Shown one piece after another: positions 18,406 through 28,211 of a DNA stretch of 64,000 nucleotides. How positions within the stretch are numbered: position 1 is the first letter of the stretch; each line of letters starts with the position of its first letter. This stretch comes from Flavobacterium sp. (GTDB lineage: Bacteria; Bacteroidota; Bacteroidia; Flavobacteriales; Flavobacteriaceae). Under the pieces are notes generated by a model. That model had not been told where the DNA came from. It saw nothing but the letters and a program-made list of their open reading frames with translations, and ran no database searches. The stretch is from contig NZ_JBCNKR010000006.1 of NCBI RefSeq assembly GCF_039595935.1, positions 3,010,001 through 3,074,000 on the forward strand. Direction: 5' to 3'. A program made the translations under genes and the position numbers.

Positions 18406-19550
18406 ATGAGGAATAAAATAAAGAAAAGATGGAGTACAGTTTTATTGTTTTCATCTGCCCAAGCTCTTTTTCAGACGGGCTCTATATTGGTTATGGCTTT
18501 ATCTGGTCTTGTCGGTTTAGAGATTGCGCCAGAGAAAAGTCTGGCTACGCTGCCCATTGCTATGATTTCAGTTGGAACCGTTCTTATGATGATTCTCGCT
18601 TCTCTTATTATTAAAAGATGGGCCAGAGAAAAGCATTTCTTATTGGGACAATCATCGGCGTGCTTGCGGGAATGCTTTCATTTTACGCTATTTTAAAAAA
18701 CTCATTTGTTCTATTTGTTTTAGGAAACACCCTTATAGGAGTCTGCCAGGCTTTTACACAATATTATCGTTTTGCAGCCGCCGATTCGGTTCCTCAGAAG
18801 ATCAAAGGAAAAGCAATATCATTTGTGATCGGAGGCGGAGTTGTGGCCGCAATTGCGGGACCGGCCTTAGCCAGATCTACCCAGAATATTGGCGCGGTTT
18901 CATTTGCCTATTCCTTTTTATCCATCTCTTTTTTGAGTATCATTTCTTTTCTGGTTAATTTTGGTCTAAAAGAGAAAAAACGTATAACGGCGCAGCAGAA
19001 GGATTTTCAGTTTAAGCAATCAAGACCGCTGGGGGAAATTATGGGACAGAATAAAACCATTTTGGCTTTATTATCCTCGGCAGTAGGATATTCCGTGATG
19101 ATAATGATTATGACCGCAACACCTTTGGCAATGCACCACTACGGCTATTCCGGCGATGATTCGTCTGTTGTGATACAGTGGCATGTGCTTGGAATGTTTG
19201 TGCCTTCTTTTTTTACCGGCACTTTGATTGAGAAATTTGGCACGGGCAGAATAATTCTGTCTGGTGTAGGCATACTGTTTTTGCATTTATATCTGGTTCT
19301 GACAGGCACTGATTTTCTTCATTTTGTGTCCGGTCTTATCTTTCTTGGAATAGGCTGGAACTTTATGTTTGTAGGCGGCTCAACTTTATTGTCAAAGGTA
19401 TATCGAGAAGATGAAAAAGAAAAAGTCCAGGCTTTTCATGATTTTTTTGTTTACATTATCATGAGCATTTCGAGCCTTTCAGCAGGAGTCCTTCTGAGCA
19501 GGTGGGGATGGAAAGGAGTAAACATAGCTGCAATTCCAATGCATATGTAG
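18406..19550 (+). pseudogene. MFS transporter with a single-base frameshift
   Basis: The first frame (from ATG 18406) encodes the first three helices and ends IIKRW; the protein then continues in another frame as GQRKAFLIGTIIGVLAG up to 19550. Adding one G to the GGG at 18620-18622 restores IIKRWGQRKAF, the conserved loop between helices 2 and 3 of MFS carriers. The C terminus (SRWGWKGVNIAAIPMHM) is a little short of the usual twelve helices. Substrate unknown. The frameshift could be real or an assembly error in a G run. Confidence 0.65.
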
Positions 19551-20058
19551 TTGTCTGTCTTTCATTGGCTTTGTAAATTTGGTTTAGATGTCCTGTTGGG
19601 GATTGGTGTAAAAAAATATAAAAACTCAATTTGTTTGCGGTATTAATTTGGGAGACAATTCTACAATTATTATGAAGTATTTGAAAATATTGTTATACTT
19701 AAGGCAGAATTGTCTTTCATTGGCTCTATGAATTATCGTCTGGGATTTTAAAATAAATTTATTTGATTTTCGAAATCTTTTTGAACAAAATGATTATTTA
19801 TTTGGTTAAATAAGTCTTCCTCAAATTTTGTAGTAAAAATTTCATAATTAAATAGCAAAAATTTTTCCACATTCGTCTAAGCTTTTTGGGAGAGAAAAAG
19901 TATGAAGTCCATACTTATTGATTGTTGTTTGACCGGAGTTAAAAATTGGTTTATTTCTATAATGTTGATCAATATTTTTTGTTGAAAGGAAACAAGAAGT
20001 TTCTTCAGAATAAAAACAAAATTAGTGTATTTTTGCATTTATAAACAAATTGGCAATC
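19551..20058. other. Intergenic region with decayed coding remnant
   Basis: No intact gene. On the minus strand around 19913-19960 a short peptide (EINQFLTPVKQQSIS) can be read that resembles EINQFLTSVEQHLIS at 33653-33700, so both are probably remnants of one gene family. A 15-nt direct repeat (TGTCTTTCATTGGCT) lies at 19556 and 19711. A promoter box for the next gene ends the region. Confidence 0.5.
20028..20035 (+). promoter_or_regulatory. TAnnTTTG box upstream of the small Cys protein
   Basis: TATTTTTG matches the -7 consensus, 23 nt upstream of the TTG start at 20059. The pseudogene paralogue at 36827 has the same box at 23 nt, a conserved arrangement. Confidence 0.55.
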
Positions 20059-20439
20059 TTGAAAAAGTATATTATCATAGTACTTTGTGGTCTAATTTTT
20101 CTTCCCTCTTTGGGAAGCATGTTTGTATATGCTTCATTTAAACTAAATCAGCAGGAAATTGCCAAAACAATCTGTGTACAGCGCAAACAGATTTTTAACT
20201 CTTGTAATGGTCGATGTGAACTGCAAAAAAGTCTTAAAAAATATTCTGATAACGAAAAACAAATGCAGGACAGTCTTAAAGAAAAAGTAGAGATTGTCTA
20301 TATCTGCAACTCTGAAGTAAACTTTACTTTTTTACCTCCTGTAGGATATCACAAAAATGTTTTTGCTTTTTTAAGAAGCAAACCAATTGGAATTTCCTCT
20401 GCTACTTTTCGCCCGCCCGCCACTAATTTATACATCTAA
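20059..20439 (+). CDS. Small membrane/secreted C-x9-C-x3-C protein
   Basis: A 126-residue protein with one N-terminal hydrophobic segment. The TTG at 20059 is chosen because it puts the three cysteines at positions 39, 49 and 53, the same as in three paralogues here (21409, 36827, 40424). The motif is FKLNQ, then TICVQRK, then CNGRCELQKSL, followed by a charged helix and a C terminus with Pro-Pro (FRPPA). The domain is probably periplasmic. It precedes a SCO gene, and the paralogues accompany copper-import genes, so a copper-related role is an inference. No named family recognised. Confidence 0.65.
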   Translation: MKKYIIIVLCGLIFLPSLGSMFVYASFKLNQQEIAKTICVQRKQIFNSCNGRCELQKSLKKYSDNEKQMQDSLKEKVEIVYICNSEVNFTFLPPVGYHKNVFAFLRSKPIGISSATFRPPATNLYI

Positions 20440-20783
20440 ATTTCTTTTCAAATTCATTAAGAAAAATTTGTCATTGCCTTTTGCAACTTGACAATACCGC
20501 TATTGCTATGAACTAAATTGATTTTTCTGTATTCATTTATTCTTAATAAGATAAAAGATTAACATAGAAAATTTAAAAGTTTTGGTCAGTTGGCTTTATG
20601 AAGTCATATCCTCATCAATCTACAACAACAACTTTATTTAGCGTTGTTTGTTATAGGCTTTGCAATATCCTTATTTGAAAAACCCAATGGACTTTATTGA
20701 TGAATCTTCATTGAAATTATACATGCAAACAAGTCAGCAGTTTATAAAATAATCTGCTTGGTTAAATATTTAAATAATAAAAA
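20440..20783. other. Intergenic region, nothing recognised
   Basis: 344 AT-rich bases between the small Cys protein and the SCO gene. No open frame, strong hairpin or consensus promoter was seen. Confidence 0.5.
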
Positions 20784-21398
20784 ATGAAAAAAATAGCTTT
20801 GATTCTTTTGCATTCTCTACTTGTAATATCATGTGAGAAAGCTCAGGAGAAACTTCCAATATTAGGAAATCCAATAGTAAAAGGAAATGAAACGCAGTAT
20901 CCGCGTATCAAAGACTTTTCGTTTACGAATCAGGATAGTCTGAAAATTACCAATAATACTTTTGACGACAAGATTTATATAGCCGATTTTATTTTTCTTT
21001 CCTGCCCTTCAATCTGTCCGAAAATGAACACACAACTTAAAAAAGTGTATGATGTTTACAAAACCAATAACGAGGTATTGTTTCTCTCGCATACCATTGA
21101 TCCTGATCATGACACAATACCGCGGCTTAAAGCTTATACGGTGGATCACGACATAAAAGAGAATTGGCATTTTGTTACGGGAAACAGAGAAAGTATCTAT
21201 AAAATTGCAACCGAAAGCTATTTTGCAACGGCATATCCGGATAAAAATGAGCCGGGAGGTTTTGTGCACAGCGGCGGATTTCTGCTTATAGATAAAGACA
21301 GGCACGTTCGGGGGGTTTATGATGGCACAAATCCAAAGGAAACCAAAAGACTAATTGCTGATGTAAAAACTCTTTTAGAAGAAAGTGAGGCCAAATAA
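20784..21398 (+). CDS. SCO1/SenC/PrrC-family copper chaperone lipoprotein
   Basis: A 204-residue thioredoxin-fold protein anchored as a lipoprotein (Cys17). The copper ligands of the family are visible: CPSIC (Cys74, Cys78) and the distal His162 in GGFVHSGGF. SCO proteins deliver copper to CuA of cytochrome oxidase or act as thiol reductases. It lies upstream of another C-x9-C-x3-C protein, an AraC regulator and a YHS-like lipoprotein, all on the same strand with short gaps. Confidence 0.9.
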   Translation: MKKIALILLHSLLVISCEKAQEKLPILGNPIVKGNETQYPRIKDFSFTNQDSLKITNNTFDDKIYIADFIFLSCPSICPKMNTQLKKVYDVYKTNNEVLFLSHTIDPDHDTIPRLKAYTVDHDIKENWHFVTGNRESIYKIATESYFATAYPDKNEPGGFVHSGGFLLIDKDRHVRGVYDGTNPKETKRLIADVKTLLEESEAK

Positions 21399-21408
21399 CA
21401 GTCTACTG

Positions 21409-21780
21409 ATGAAAAAATACATCACTTTATTTATTCTTATGCTGCTCGCATTTCAAAATGCAGGCAGTACTTGGATTATTGGTGATTTTTACATCAATCA
21501 GGATTATATTGTCAAAAATGTCTGCATAAACAGATTTGATACAATCCCCATTTGCAACGGAAAATGCTATCTCGAATATAAATTAAAAGCAAATGACAAA
21601 CAGGAACAGAAATATCCAACGGTAACCTATAAAGAAGTACAGCTGTTTTTGCAGCATCCAGATCAGTTTTCATTCAAAGCAGTGCGCTTTGTCTTTAAAA
21701 AAAAGTATCCTGCACTGCAGAGCAAAAGTCAAAATTCAGATTACATTTTTTCGATTTACCATCCTCCCAGATGGGGTTAA
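21409..21780 (+). CDS. Small membrane/secreted C-x9-C-x3-C protein
   Basis: A 123-residue protein starting at ATG 21409, 10 nt after the SCO stop (an upstream in-frame start would overlap SCO). Signal or anchor at residues 1-20, FYINQ at 27-31, Cys39, Cys49 and Cys53 in CINR...CNGKCYLEYKL, and a C terminus HPPRWG. The cysteine spacing equals that of the 20059 and 40424 proteins although the rest has diverged. Likely transcribed with SCO, which argues for a shared task in copper handling. Confidence 0.7.
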   Translation: MKKYITLFILMLLAFQNAGSTWIIGDFYINQDYIVKNVCINRFDTIPICNGKCYLEYKLKANDKQEQKYPTVTYKEVQLFLQHPDQFSFKAVRFVFKKKYPALQSKSQNSDYIFSIYHPPRWG

Positions 21781-21816
21781 TATTCTCGTTTTAGTATTAA
21801 TCATAAAATCAAAAAA

Positions 21817-22680
21817 ATGCAAATATCAGAAATACCGGACCGCAACCTGAGTCTATTCACAGGTGATGAGAGTCATTTCTGGATGGATAAAACGGCTAAC
21901 CTGCTGCAACGTTTTCCTTTTTTGGAATATCCTCACAAGCAGGATTTCTTCATGCTTCTCTTTATTGATGATGCAGAAGGGGAAATTAGTATTGACAATC
22001 AGAAAATCCGTCTCGATAGTGCCAAGGTCATCGTTATAAAGCCCCGCTGCATTAGTTCTATAGACATTAACAGAAAGGCCAAAGGAAAAATTATCTGTTT
22101 CACAGAAGATTTTTTCTCCCTGCGTTACAACAATAACATTTTAGACCAGTTTTCATTTCTTGATGATACCTCTAAGTTATTTGTCAGGCTTAGTGAAGAG
22201 GAAGCAGACAAGTGGGAATATCTGCTTGAAATATTTTTCAAAGAGTTTAATCTGCATCGCAGAGAATCTGCAAAAGTGCTTCGATCGTATCTTAATATTC
22301 TGCTTTTCGATTTGGAACGGCTTTATGATCCCTCAGGGTTTGTGGTAAACAATTCACCTAAACAGCAGAAAATAAAAGAATTTGAGAAACTCATCGATAA
22401 AGATTTTAAAATTAAAAAAATGCCTGCCGCTTATGCGGACCTGCTCAATGTAACTCCGAATTATCTGAACAAGATATGCAAGGAAGTAACCAATTATACA
22501 GCAGGTGATTTGATACGAAAGCGTATCGTAATAGAAGCACAGCGGCTTATTCATTTTACCAATTATTCTATAAATGAAATTGCTGATCAGCTCGGTTTTG
22601 AAAATGCGTCCTATTTTATTACTTTTTTTAAAAGACAGACAAACAAGACACCCGAGCAGTTCCGCAGATTATCAAACTAG
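21817..22680 (+). CDS. AraC-family transcriptional regulator
   Basis: A 287-residue regulator with an N-terminal cupin-like sensor (ISIDNQKIRLDSAKVIVIKP) and a C-terminal AraC DNA-binding domain (ADLLNVTPNYLNKICKEVT and NEIADQLGFENASYFITFFK). It is embedded in the SCO/small Cys protein cluster and may control it; the effector is unknown. Confidence 0.85.
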   Translation: MQISEIPDRNLSLFTGDESHFWMDKTANLLQRFPFLEYPHKQDFFMLLFIDDAEGEISIDNQKIRLDSAKVIVIKPRCISSIDINRKAKGKIICFTEDFFSLRYNNNILDQFSFLDDTSKLFVRLSEEEADKWEYLLEIFFKEFNLHRRESAKVLRSYLNILLFDLERLYDPSGFVVNNSPKQQKIKEFEKLIDKDFKIKKMPAAYADLLNVTPNYLNKICKEVTNYTAGDLIRKRIVIEAQRLIHFTNYSINEIADQLGFENASYFITFFKRQTNKTPEQFRRLSN

Positions 22681-22708
22681 TAAAAAATAATAAAATTTTA
22701 ATACTATT

Positions 22709-23017
22709 ATGAAAAAAATCCTTCTAATTGCCACTATTACTGCTGTGTTAAGCTGTAATAAAAAAGAGGAAAAAGCACATCCTCATGATCATCCTCATAC
22801 TATGGAATCTGAAACAATGTATAAAGATCCTAAAAACCCGCTCAATAAATTAACCTATGTCAGCAACATAGACTTTAGCTGTAATATGGATGTCAGCAAG
22901 TATGGCGTTAGTGATACTGTTACTTATAAAGGGAAATTATACGGTTTTTGTTCAACGGTATGTAAAGATGACTTTATGAAAAAACCAGATGAATATCTGG
23001 CAAAAAATCAGAAGTAA
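22709..23017 (+). CDS. YHS-like metal-binding lipoprotein
   Basis: A 102-residue protein with lipobox Cys16 (AVLSC), a His-rich linker (HPHDHPHTM) and a YHS-like domain: DFSCNMDV, VTYKGKLYGFCSTVCKDDF. The CxxxC and His residues suit transition-metal binding. It follows the AraC gene by 28 nt and closes the SCO cluster before a bidirectional terminator. Confidence 0.75.
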   Translation: MKKILLIATITAVLSCNKKEEKAHPHDHPHTMESETMYKDPKNPLNKLTYVSNIDFSCNMDVSKYGVSDTVTYKGKLYGFCSTVCKDDFMKKPDEYLAKNQK

Positions 23018-23042
23018 TTTTTCTTGATAATTTTAGGAAAAA

Positions 23043-23072
23043 AAGGCTGAAAAATCAAATTTTTTCAGCCTT
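23043..23072. terminator. Bidirectional terminator
   Basis: Inverted repeat AAGGCTGAAAAA (23043-23054) against 23061-23072 with a 6-nt loop; A and T runs in the arms let it serve both the YHS gene and the converging DUF2490 gene. Confidence 0.8.
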
Positions 23073-23102
23073 CTTAATTATTATTGACTATTTGCTATGG
23101 TT

Positions 23103-23888
23103 TTATTTATTGTTTTTAGTCAGGTCAAAGTTTAAATTAGTATTCAAAATTACTCCGTTATTGTTCTGAAAAACATTTTGACCCTCTATCTGCCTTCCTA
23201 ACTGTACAGTTTGATTTAGATAACCACCTTCAATTCTAATGTTTTTATTAAACCTATAGCCTAATAAAATTCCAATTCTGTTTTGATCAAAAACGTTCAT
23301 ATTAACATTTTTTCCAAATCCAACAAAAATTTCGTCATAGAAAGCTAAATAGGGTGTTTTGTCTTTTATCTCATTTCCTTTTAAAGGCACCTGAACTCTA
23401 ATCATATATCGAATTCGGTTTAAGAGCGGAAATTCGTCTTCTGTTGTCTCATTAATGGAACTGTACCTGCCAACAAATCTTTGTTCTAACATAAATCTAT
23501 GGGATAAATCAACAATTCCTTCTTTGTGACTTAGCTGTACCATTTCAAAAATCCTATGTTCTGTAAAATCTCTGCCCATGCCATTTAGAGGTATTTCTCC
23601 ATAAGGATAGGTTTCGATCCAGCCATAACCAACCCGGAACTGCACTCTTGAATTTAAATTATAATTTAGGCCCACTCTTAATAAACTTTGCTGCCATTCG
23701 GTAATGGTTTCATTTCTGCGCCATTGGTATTCAGTATGTATTCCAAATTTTTCTGAGATTTTGAATGTTCCAAAAAAATTATACCATCCAATGCTGTTAT
23801 TGGTAGTAATACGATTATTCTGCGCGATTGCGTATTGTATACCGCCAATTACAAAAACGAGGATTAGTACATAATTTTTCTTGTTCAT
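23103..23888 (-). CDS. DUF2490 outer-membrane-type protein
   Basis: A 261-residue protein with a signal peptide (ending IAQ) and alternating amphipathic strands rich in aromatic residues (YQWRRNETITEWQQSL, YRFNKNIRIEGGYLNQ), typical of DUF2490, predicted beta-barrels. Its start overlaps the carbonic anhydrase stop by one base (TAATG), so the two are coupled. The function of DUF2490 is unknown; pairing with a periplasmic carbonic anhydrase may mean transport of bicarbonate or an unrelated envelope role. Confidence 0.8.
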   Translation of the reverse strand: MNKKNYVLILVFVIGGIQYAIAQNNRITTNNSIGWYNFFGTFKISEKFGIHTEYQWRRNETITEWQQSLLRVGLNYNLNSRVQFRVGYGWIETYPYGEIPLNGMGRDFTEHRIFEMVQLSHKEGIVDLSHRFMLEQRFVGRYSSINETTEDEFPLLNRIRYMIRVQVPLKGNEIKDKTPYLAFYDEIFVGFGKNVNMNVFDQNRIGILLGYRFNKNIRIEGGYLNQTVQLGRQIEGQNVFQNNNGVILNTNLNFDLTKNNK

Positions 23889-24640
23889 TATTTTAAGAAT
23901 TCAAGGGTTCCGTCTGTCAAATTGTAAAACACACCTACAATTTTTATCTGTCCTTCATCTTCCATTTCTTTAAGAATTGGACTTTTTTTACGAATTTGAT
24001 CCATAGCATAAAGCACGTTGTTTTCTGAAACGTGTTTTACAAATTTATCATTTTTAGATGTTTTTTCACCATTAAAATCCTGACTCATTGCTACAGCTGG
24101 TTTTATTTTTGAAAGCATGGCAGTTATATTTCCCAATTTTACATCATCGATAGCACCTTTTATAGCGCCGCAATGCTGGTGTCCCATCACTAAAACCAAT
24201 TTTGCGCCTGATACCTTACAAGCAAATTCTATACTGCCCAGTAAATCTTCATTTACAAAATTGCCGGCTACTCGTCCCACAAAAATATCACCCAAGCCCT
24301 GATCAAATACGTCTTCTACTGGTACTCGGCTGTCCACGCAACTTAGTACAACAGCTTTTGGGAACTGGCCCGGTGCCGATTTTCGGGCTTGTTTACTATG
24401 GTCGCGAACCGTAGTTACACCGCTTTGAAATCGTTTGTTTCCTGCTATAAAATCCTCTAAGATAGCATCAGGTGTAAGTCTGGTTTGCTCTTCCTTCGTC
24501 ATTACATGAGACACTACCGGTTTTAAATCTTCTGCAGGAATAGAAGTTGAATTTGATTTTTCTGTTTTTGTACCATTGTTGCAAGAAACCAATAATACTG
24601 CTGTGCAAAGCATTACTAATGATCTGAGTTGATTGTCCAT
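23888..24640 (-). CDS. Periplasmic beta-carbonic anhydrase lipoprotein
   Basis: A 250-residue beta-class carbonic anhydrase converting CO2 and bicarbonate. The zinc ligands Cys101, His154 and Cys157 (SCVDSRV and GHQHCG) and the catalytic Asp103/Arg105 dyad are all present. It has a lipoprotein signal (Cys20), placing it in the periplasm, unlike the cytoplasmic housekeeping enzyme. First gene of a two-gene operon with the DUF2490 barrel. Confidence 0.92.
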   Translation of the reverse strand: MDNQLRSLVMLCTAVLLVSCNNGTKTEKSNSTSIPAEDLKPVVSHVMTKEEQTRLTPDAILEDFIAGNKRFQSGVTTVRDHSKQARKSAPGQFPKAVVLSCVDSRVPVEDVFDQGLGDIFVGRVAGNFVNEDLLGSIEFACKVSGAKLVLVMGHQHCGAIKGAIDDVKLGNITAMLSKIKPAVAMSQDFNGEKTSKNDKFVKHVSENNVLYAMDQIRKKSPILKEMEDEGQIKIVGVFYNLTDGTLEFLK

Positions 24641-25180
24641 TTCTTTGTTTTAGATTAAGTGTGCCTACTTTGTAAAACGGTGTTCAGCATGTCCGTTTAT
24701 TATTTTTTATACTGTTATATAAAACAGTAAAAGAGGTTTTTTCCCTACCTGAAAGCTGTCCGTAAATTTAATTTTTTTCCTGAAGTGTAAAGTGGCAGCC
24801 CCTTTAATCCTTGTATTAGGATAGTTTAGAGATACAAAATTACCTGAATTCAAACAAGTTGCGTTAATTAAAATAGCAGAGGTGGGTAAACAGGAGGAAG
24901 TATGACTAAAAAGGGAATTTTGAATTTTAAATTATTCTTTTTTAGTGTTTTATATTTTTAATAATAAAACGGAAAATAATATACAGCCCAGCAATCTGAT
25001 AATGAGGTGTAACTAGTAAAATCAATTGAGTGAAAAGCTAAATTCAGTAGAATAAAATGCAATGTAAATAGTGATTTTAACGAATCTGGAAGTAACGTTT
25101 ATTAAAATTTCCTGCTTTTTTGTTTTTAGCAATTTCTGGATTACTGACCGAAATTTGCAGTAAAAAAAACAGAATAATTT
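24641..25180. other. Divergent promoter region, no gene seen
   Basis: 540 bases between the divergently read carbonic anhydrase and the cytochrome genes. On the minus strand TAATTTTG occurs at 24835-24842, but far from the start codon and without a fitting -33 element. No reliable ORF or hairpin terminator. Confidence 0.5.
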
Positions 25181-26623
25181 ATGGACTTTCCAATTTTTCA
25201 TTTAGACTGGCTCAACAATAGGATGCTTATTGCCATCATTGCCATTATTCACGTGATGATTAATCATGGTTTAGCTGTGGGTTTTATGCCTCTTATAACC
25301 TGGCTGGAACAGAAAGGTGTTAAGAATAGCGGCAGGGAACAAATTACAGATTTAGACTGGGACAACAGAATCTATAATATGATGAAAGTTGCTTTTATCA
25401 TAACTACAACACTTGGTGCAATGACAGGAGTGGGGATATGGTTCTCCGTTGCACTTGTAAGCCCAACATCGATTGGAAGTTTAATACGTGTTTTTTACTG
25501 GGCATGGTTTGTTGAATGGCTGGTATTTGTTACTGAGGTAATTTTGATCATGATTTATTTTTTGACATGGAAGAGCAGTAATACCTCACTGAGGGCTAAA
25601 TTATTGCACATCCGGTTTGGATGGTTTTTAAGTTTATTCTCCTGGATTACTATGGCAATTATTGTTTCTATTTTGAGCTTTATGATGGATCCCGGAAACT
25701 GGAATACACATAAGAGTCTGCTCAATGGGTTTACCAATCCAATTTATCTGCCTCAGTTATTGTTTAGGACTCCTACAGCCATGCTGGTAGCAGGAAGTTT
25801 TGGAAAGATGCTGGTAACTCTATTCTTTAAAAAAGGTACGGATATAAGGCTCAAAGCGGTGAAATATGTCTCAAAGTGGATTATTCTATGGGCTCCGATT
25901 TCGCTTTTGGGAGCAGTAATTTACTATCGTGCAATTCCCGAGGCCATGACTGCCAATATGAGCACGGCTGTGGGTACGATGGATTTCAATAAGTATTACG
26001 ATTTAATGAAATATTTTATACTATTTGGAATTTCGTCTTCTCTGATAATGGCAGTTTTAGGTTTATTTAAAACCAGATGGATTAGAAGTTATTTGGTATT
26101 GTTTCCCGTAGTTATGGCTTTTGGATATCTTGGTTTTTTTGAAAGGGTGCGTGAATTTGTCCGTAAACCTTATGTAATTGGAGGTTATATGTATTCTAAC
26201 TTATTACTGGAGGAAGATTATCCTGTTTACCAGCAATACGGGCTTCTTAAAAATGCGACCTATACCACAGTAACCGAGATTACGCCAGAGAATAAAGTAG
26301 AAGCCGGCAGAAATGTTTTTGCAATTGCCTGCAGCCGCTGTCATACCACTCAGGGAGTTAATAGTGTAGTTGATGTTTTTGAGCGTATGTATGGAGTTGG
26401 AAAGCCTTTGGATATTAACTCGATGGCATCTTATATACCCAATATGCATAATGGAAGAACCTATATGCCTCCTTTTCCTGGCACCCAAGAAGAAAGTGAA
26501 GCCTTGGCCACCTATATCCGCAGTATTCAGGATACAGGAGATGTTCTCGAAGGGGCACAGTCAGAAGGTGTAGAGGTAAGTGGACTCCAAGATACAAAAG
26601 CAGTTTTAGCAAATAAAAAATAA
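25181..26623 (+). CDS. Cytochrome bd-like membrane subunit fused to a c-type haem domain
   Basis: A 480-residue protein with eight or nine transmembrane helices like CydA (NRMLIAIIAIIHVMINHG at the N terminus, with candidate haem His residues), followed by a periplasmic cytochrome c domain with CSRCH at 384-388. The GRQPW quinol loop of classical CydA is not visible. Superfamily members that lack the quinol loop and carry haem c are known in Bacteroidota and are thought to use another electron donor. It is 13 nt upstream of a second haem-c membrane protein. Oxygen reductase activity is inferred, not shown. Confidence 0.65.
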   Translation: MDFPIFHLDWLNNRMLIAIIAIIHVMINHGLAVGFMPLITWLEQKGVKNSGREQITDLDWDNRIYNMMKVAFIITTTLGAMTGVGIWFSVALVSPTSIGSLIRVFYWAWFVEWLVFVTEVILIMIYFLTWKSSNTSLRAKLLHIRFGWFLSLFSWITMAIIVSILSFMMDPGNWNTHKSLLNGFTNPIYLPQLLFRTPTAMLVAGSFGKMLVTLFFKKGTDIRLKAVKYVSKWIILWAPISLLGAVIYYRAIPEAMTANMSTAVGTMDFNKYYDLMKYFILFGISSSLIMAVLGLFKTRWIRSYLVLFPVVMAFGYLGFFERVREFVRKPYVIGGYMYSNLLLEEDYPVYQQYGLLKNATYTTVTEITPENKVEAGRNVFAIACSRCHTTQGVNSVVDVFERMYGVGKPLDINSMASYIPNMHNGRTYMPPFPGTQEESEALATYIRSIQDTGDVLEGAQSEGVEVSGLQDTKAVLANKK

Positions 26624-26636
26624 CAAAAGTTTAAAA

Positions 26637-27983
26637 ATGATCAATTTATATATTGCGTTGCAAAACAACGTTCCCGTTCCAAAAGATATTCCCTTGCCGC
26701 TGCCAATGCCTGAATGGTTTTTTGTAGTTGTTCTGGTACTGTCATTTCTATTGCATATCCTTTTTGTAAACCTAATGCTTGGAGGTTCTATTTTGGCTTT
26801 GATTGCCCAAATAAAAGGACTTAAAAATAAAGAATACGATATACTGGCACACGAAATAGCCAAAACCATAACAGTAAATAAAAGTATAGCCGTTGTATTA
26901 GGAATTGCGCCTCTTTTGAGCATTAATGTATTATATACGATTTACTTTTATTCGGCAAATGCTCTTACCGGTTTAATGTGGATTGCGGTAATACCGCTCG
27001 TTACAGTGGCGTTTCTGCTCACTTACCTGCACAAATATACATGGGAAACCTTGGAGAATCACAAGGCGGTTCATATTTCGATTCTGGCCTTGGCAACTGT
27101 TATCTTTCTTTTTATCCCATTTATCTTTCTGACCAATATTAATCTAATGCTTTTCCCTGAAAAATGGGCTTTAGTAAAAGGCTTTGTAGACGCATTGTTT
27201 CTGCCGAATGTTTTCCCCAGATACCTGCATTTTATCCTGTCTTCACTGGCAGTTACGGGATTGTTTATATTTTGGTACAACAGCCGCAAGAGTTACCCCT
27301 TTGAAGAGATATATCAAGAATTTACCCGATACGATATTCAAAAGAAAGGCTACTCTTTGGCATTAACTGCCTCTTTATGCCAGTGTATGATTGGTCCTCT
27401 TGTATTGCTGACATTACCGTCTAAAGGTATGGGGTGGAACCTGATTTTGGTGATTTTCTCCGGAGTTGCATTCGCCGTTCCTGCTATGTGGCTTATTTGG
27501 AAGAGATTGACAGGCGAAAAGGAAAACATTGAAAAAGACTTTTATAAAATAGCAATGTTGCTTGGAATTACGGTTTTGTGTATGGGCTCAGGAAGGCAGA
27601 TCTACAGGGCAAATTCGCTGGAAAAACATAAAGAACTGGTAAAAATTAAAACCGATGAATTTCAAATCCTGAAAAAGAAAGCTGCAACCAAAATGAAAGC
27701 AGAAGAAGCCGGAGCAGCTTCGGCAGATATGTCAGAAGCAGAGAAAGGGCAGAAGGTATTCAGCCAGTATTGTGCCTCCTGCCATAAAATAGATGAAAAA
27801 TTAGTCGGGCCTCCAGTTTTTGAAATGGCGAAAATCTATAAAGGTAACGTGGCTGATTTGCAGAAATGGATAAAAAATCCAGGTAAAAAACGTCCCGACT
27901 ATCCACAGATGCCAGGTTTTGAATCTCAGTTGGATCAGCAGAAACTCGATCAGCTGGCGGAATATATTTTGAACATAAAATAA
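26637..27983 (+). CDS. Multi-spanning membrane protein with C-terminal cytochrome c
   Basis: A 448-residue partner of the preceding subunit: about eight membrane helices (residues 20-320), a charged linker (KLKK-type coiled region, residues 325-365) and a cytochrome c domain with CASCH at 379-383 and a distal Met (PQMPGF). It shares the general plan of the first subunit, suggesting a two-subunit haem-c-containing bd-like complex at the periplasmic face. Family name uncertain. Confidence 0.65.
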   Translation: MINLYIALQNNVPVPKDIPLPLPMPEWFFVVVLVLSFLLHILFVNLMLGGSILALIAQIKGLKNKEYDILAHEIAKTITVNKSIAVVLGIAPLLSINVLYTIYFYSANALTGLMWIAVIPLVTVAFLLTYLHKYTWETLENHKAVHISILALATVIFLFIPFIFLTNINLMLFPEKWALVKGFVDALFLPNVFPRYLHFILSSLAVTGLFIFWYNSRKSYPFEEIYQEFTRYDIQKKGYSLALTASLCQCMIGPLVLLTLPSKGMGWNLILVIFSGVAFAVPAMWLIWKRLTGEKENIEKDFYKIAMLLGITVLCMGSGRQIYRANSLEKHKELVKIKTDEFQILKKKAATKMKAEEAGAASADMSEAEKGQKVFSQYCASCHKIDEKLVGPPVFEMAKIYKGNVADLQKWIKNPGKKRPDYPQMPGFESQLDQQKLDQLAEYILNIK

Positions 27984-28211
27984 AATAAAAAACAATTCTC
28001 TATGATTCGTTTCTGTTATCTGGTTCCAATAATAGTTTTATGTGTGTTACAGGCATTTTATACAAGGTAAATAAGTATGAAAGTATAACAAAAAAAAGAC
28101 CAAAGAGCATAATAGAGAGATCGCATAGCGTTTCCGCTCAATGTTTAGAAAATAATAATAGTAAATATAATTGACAGCCTTAATCGATTTTTAACTTAAA
28201 AATAAAATAGT

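Noticed and set aside
19556..19725. 15-bp direct repeat TGTCTTTCATTGGCT as a target-site duplication
   Set aside because: The 140 bases between the copies hold no mobile element.
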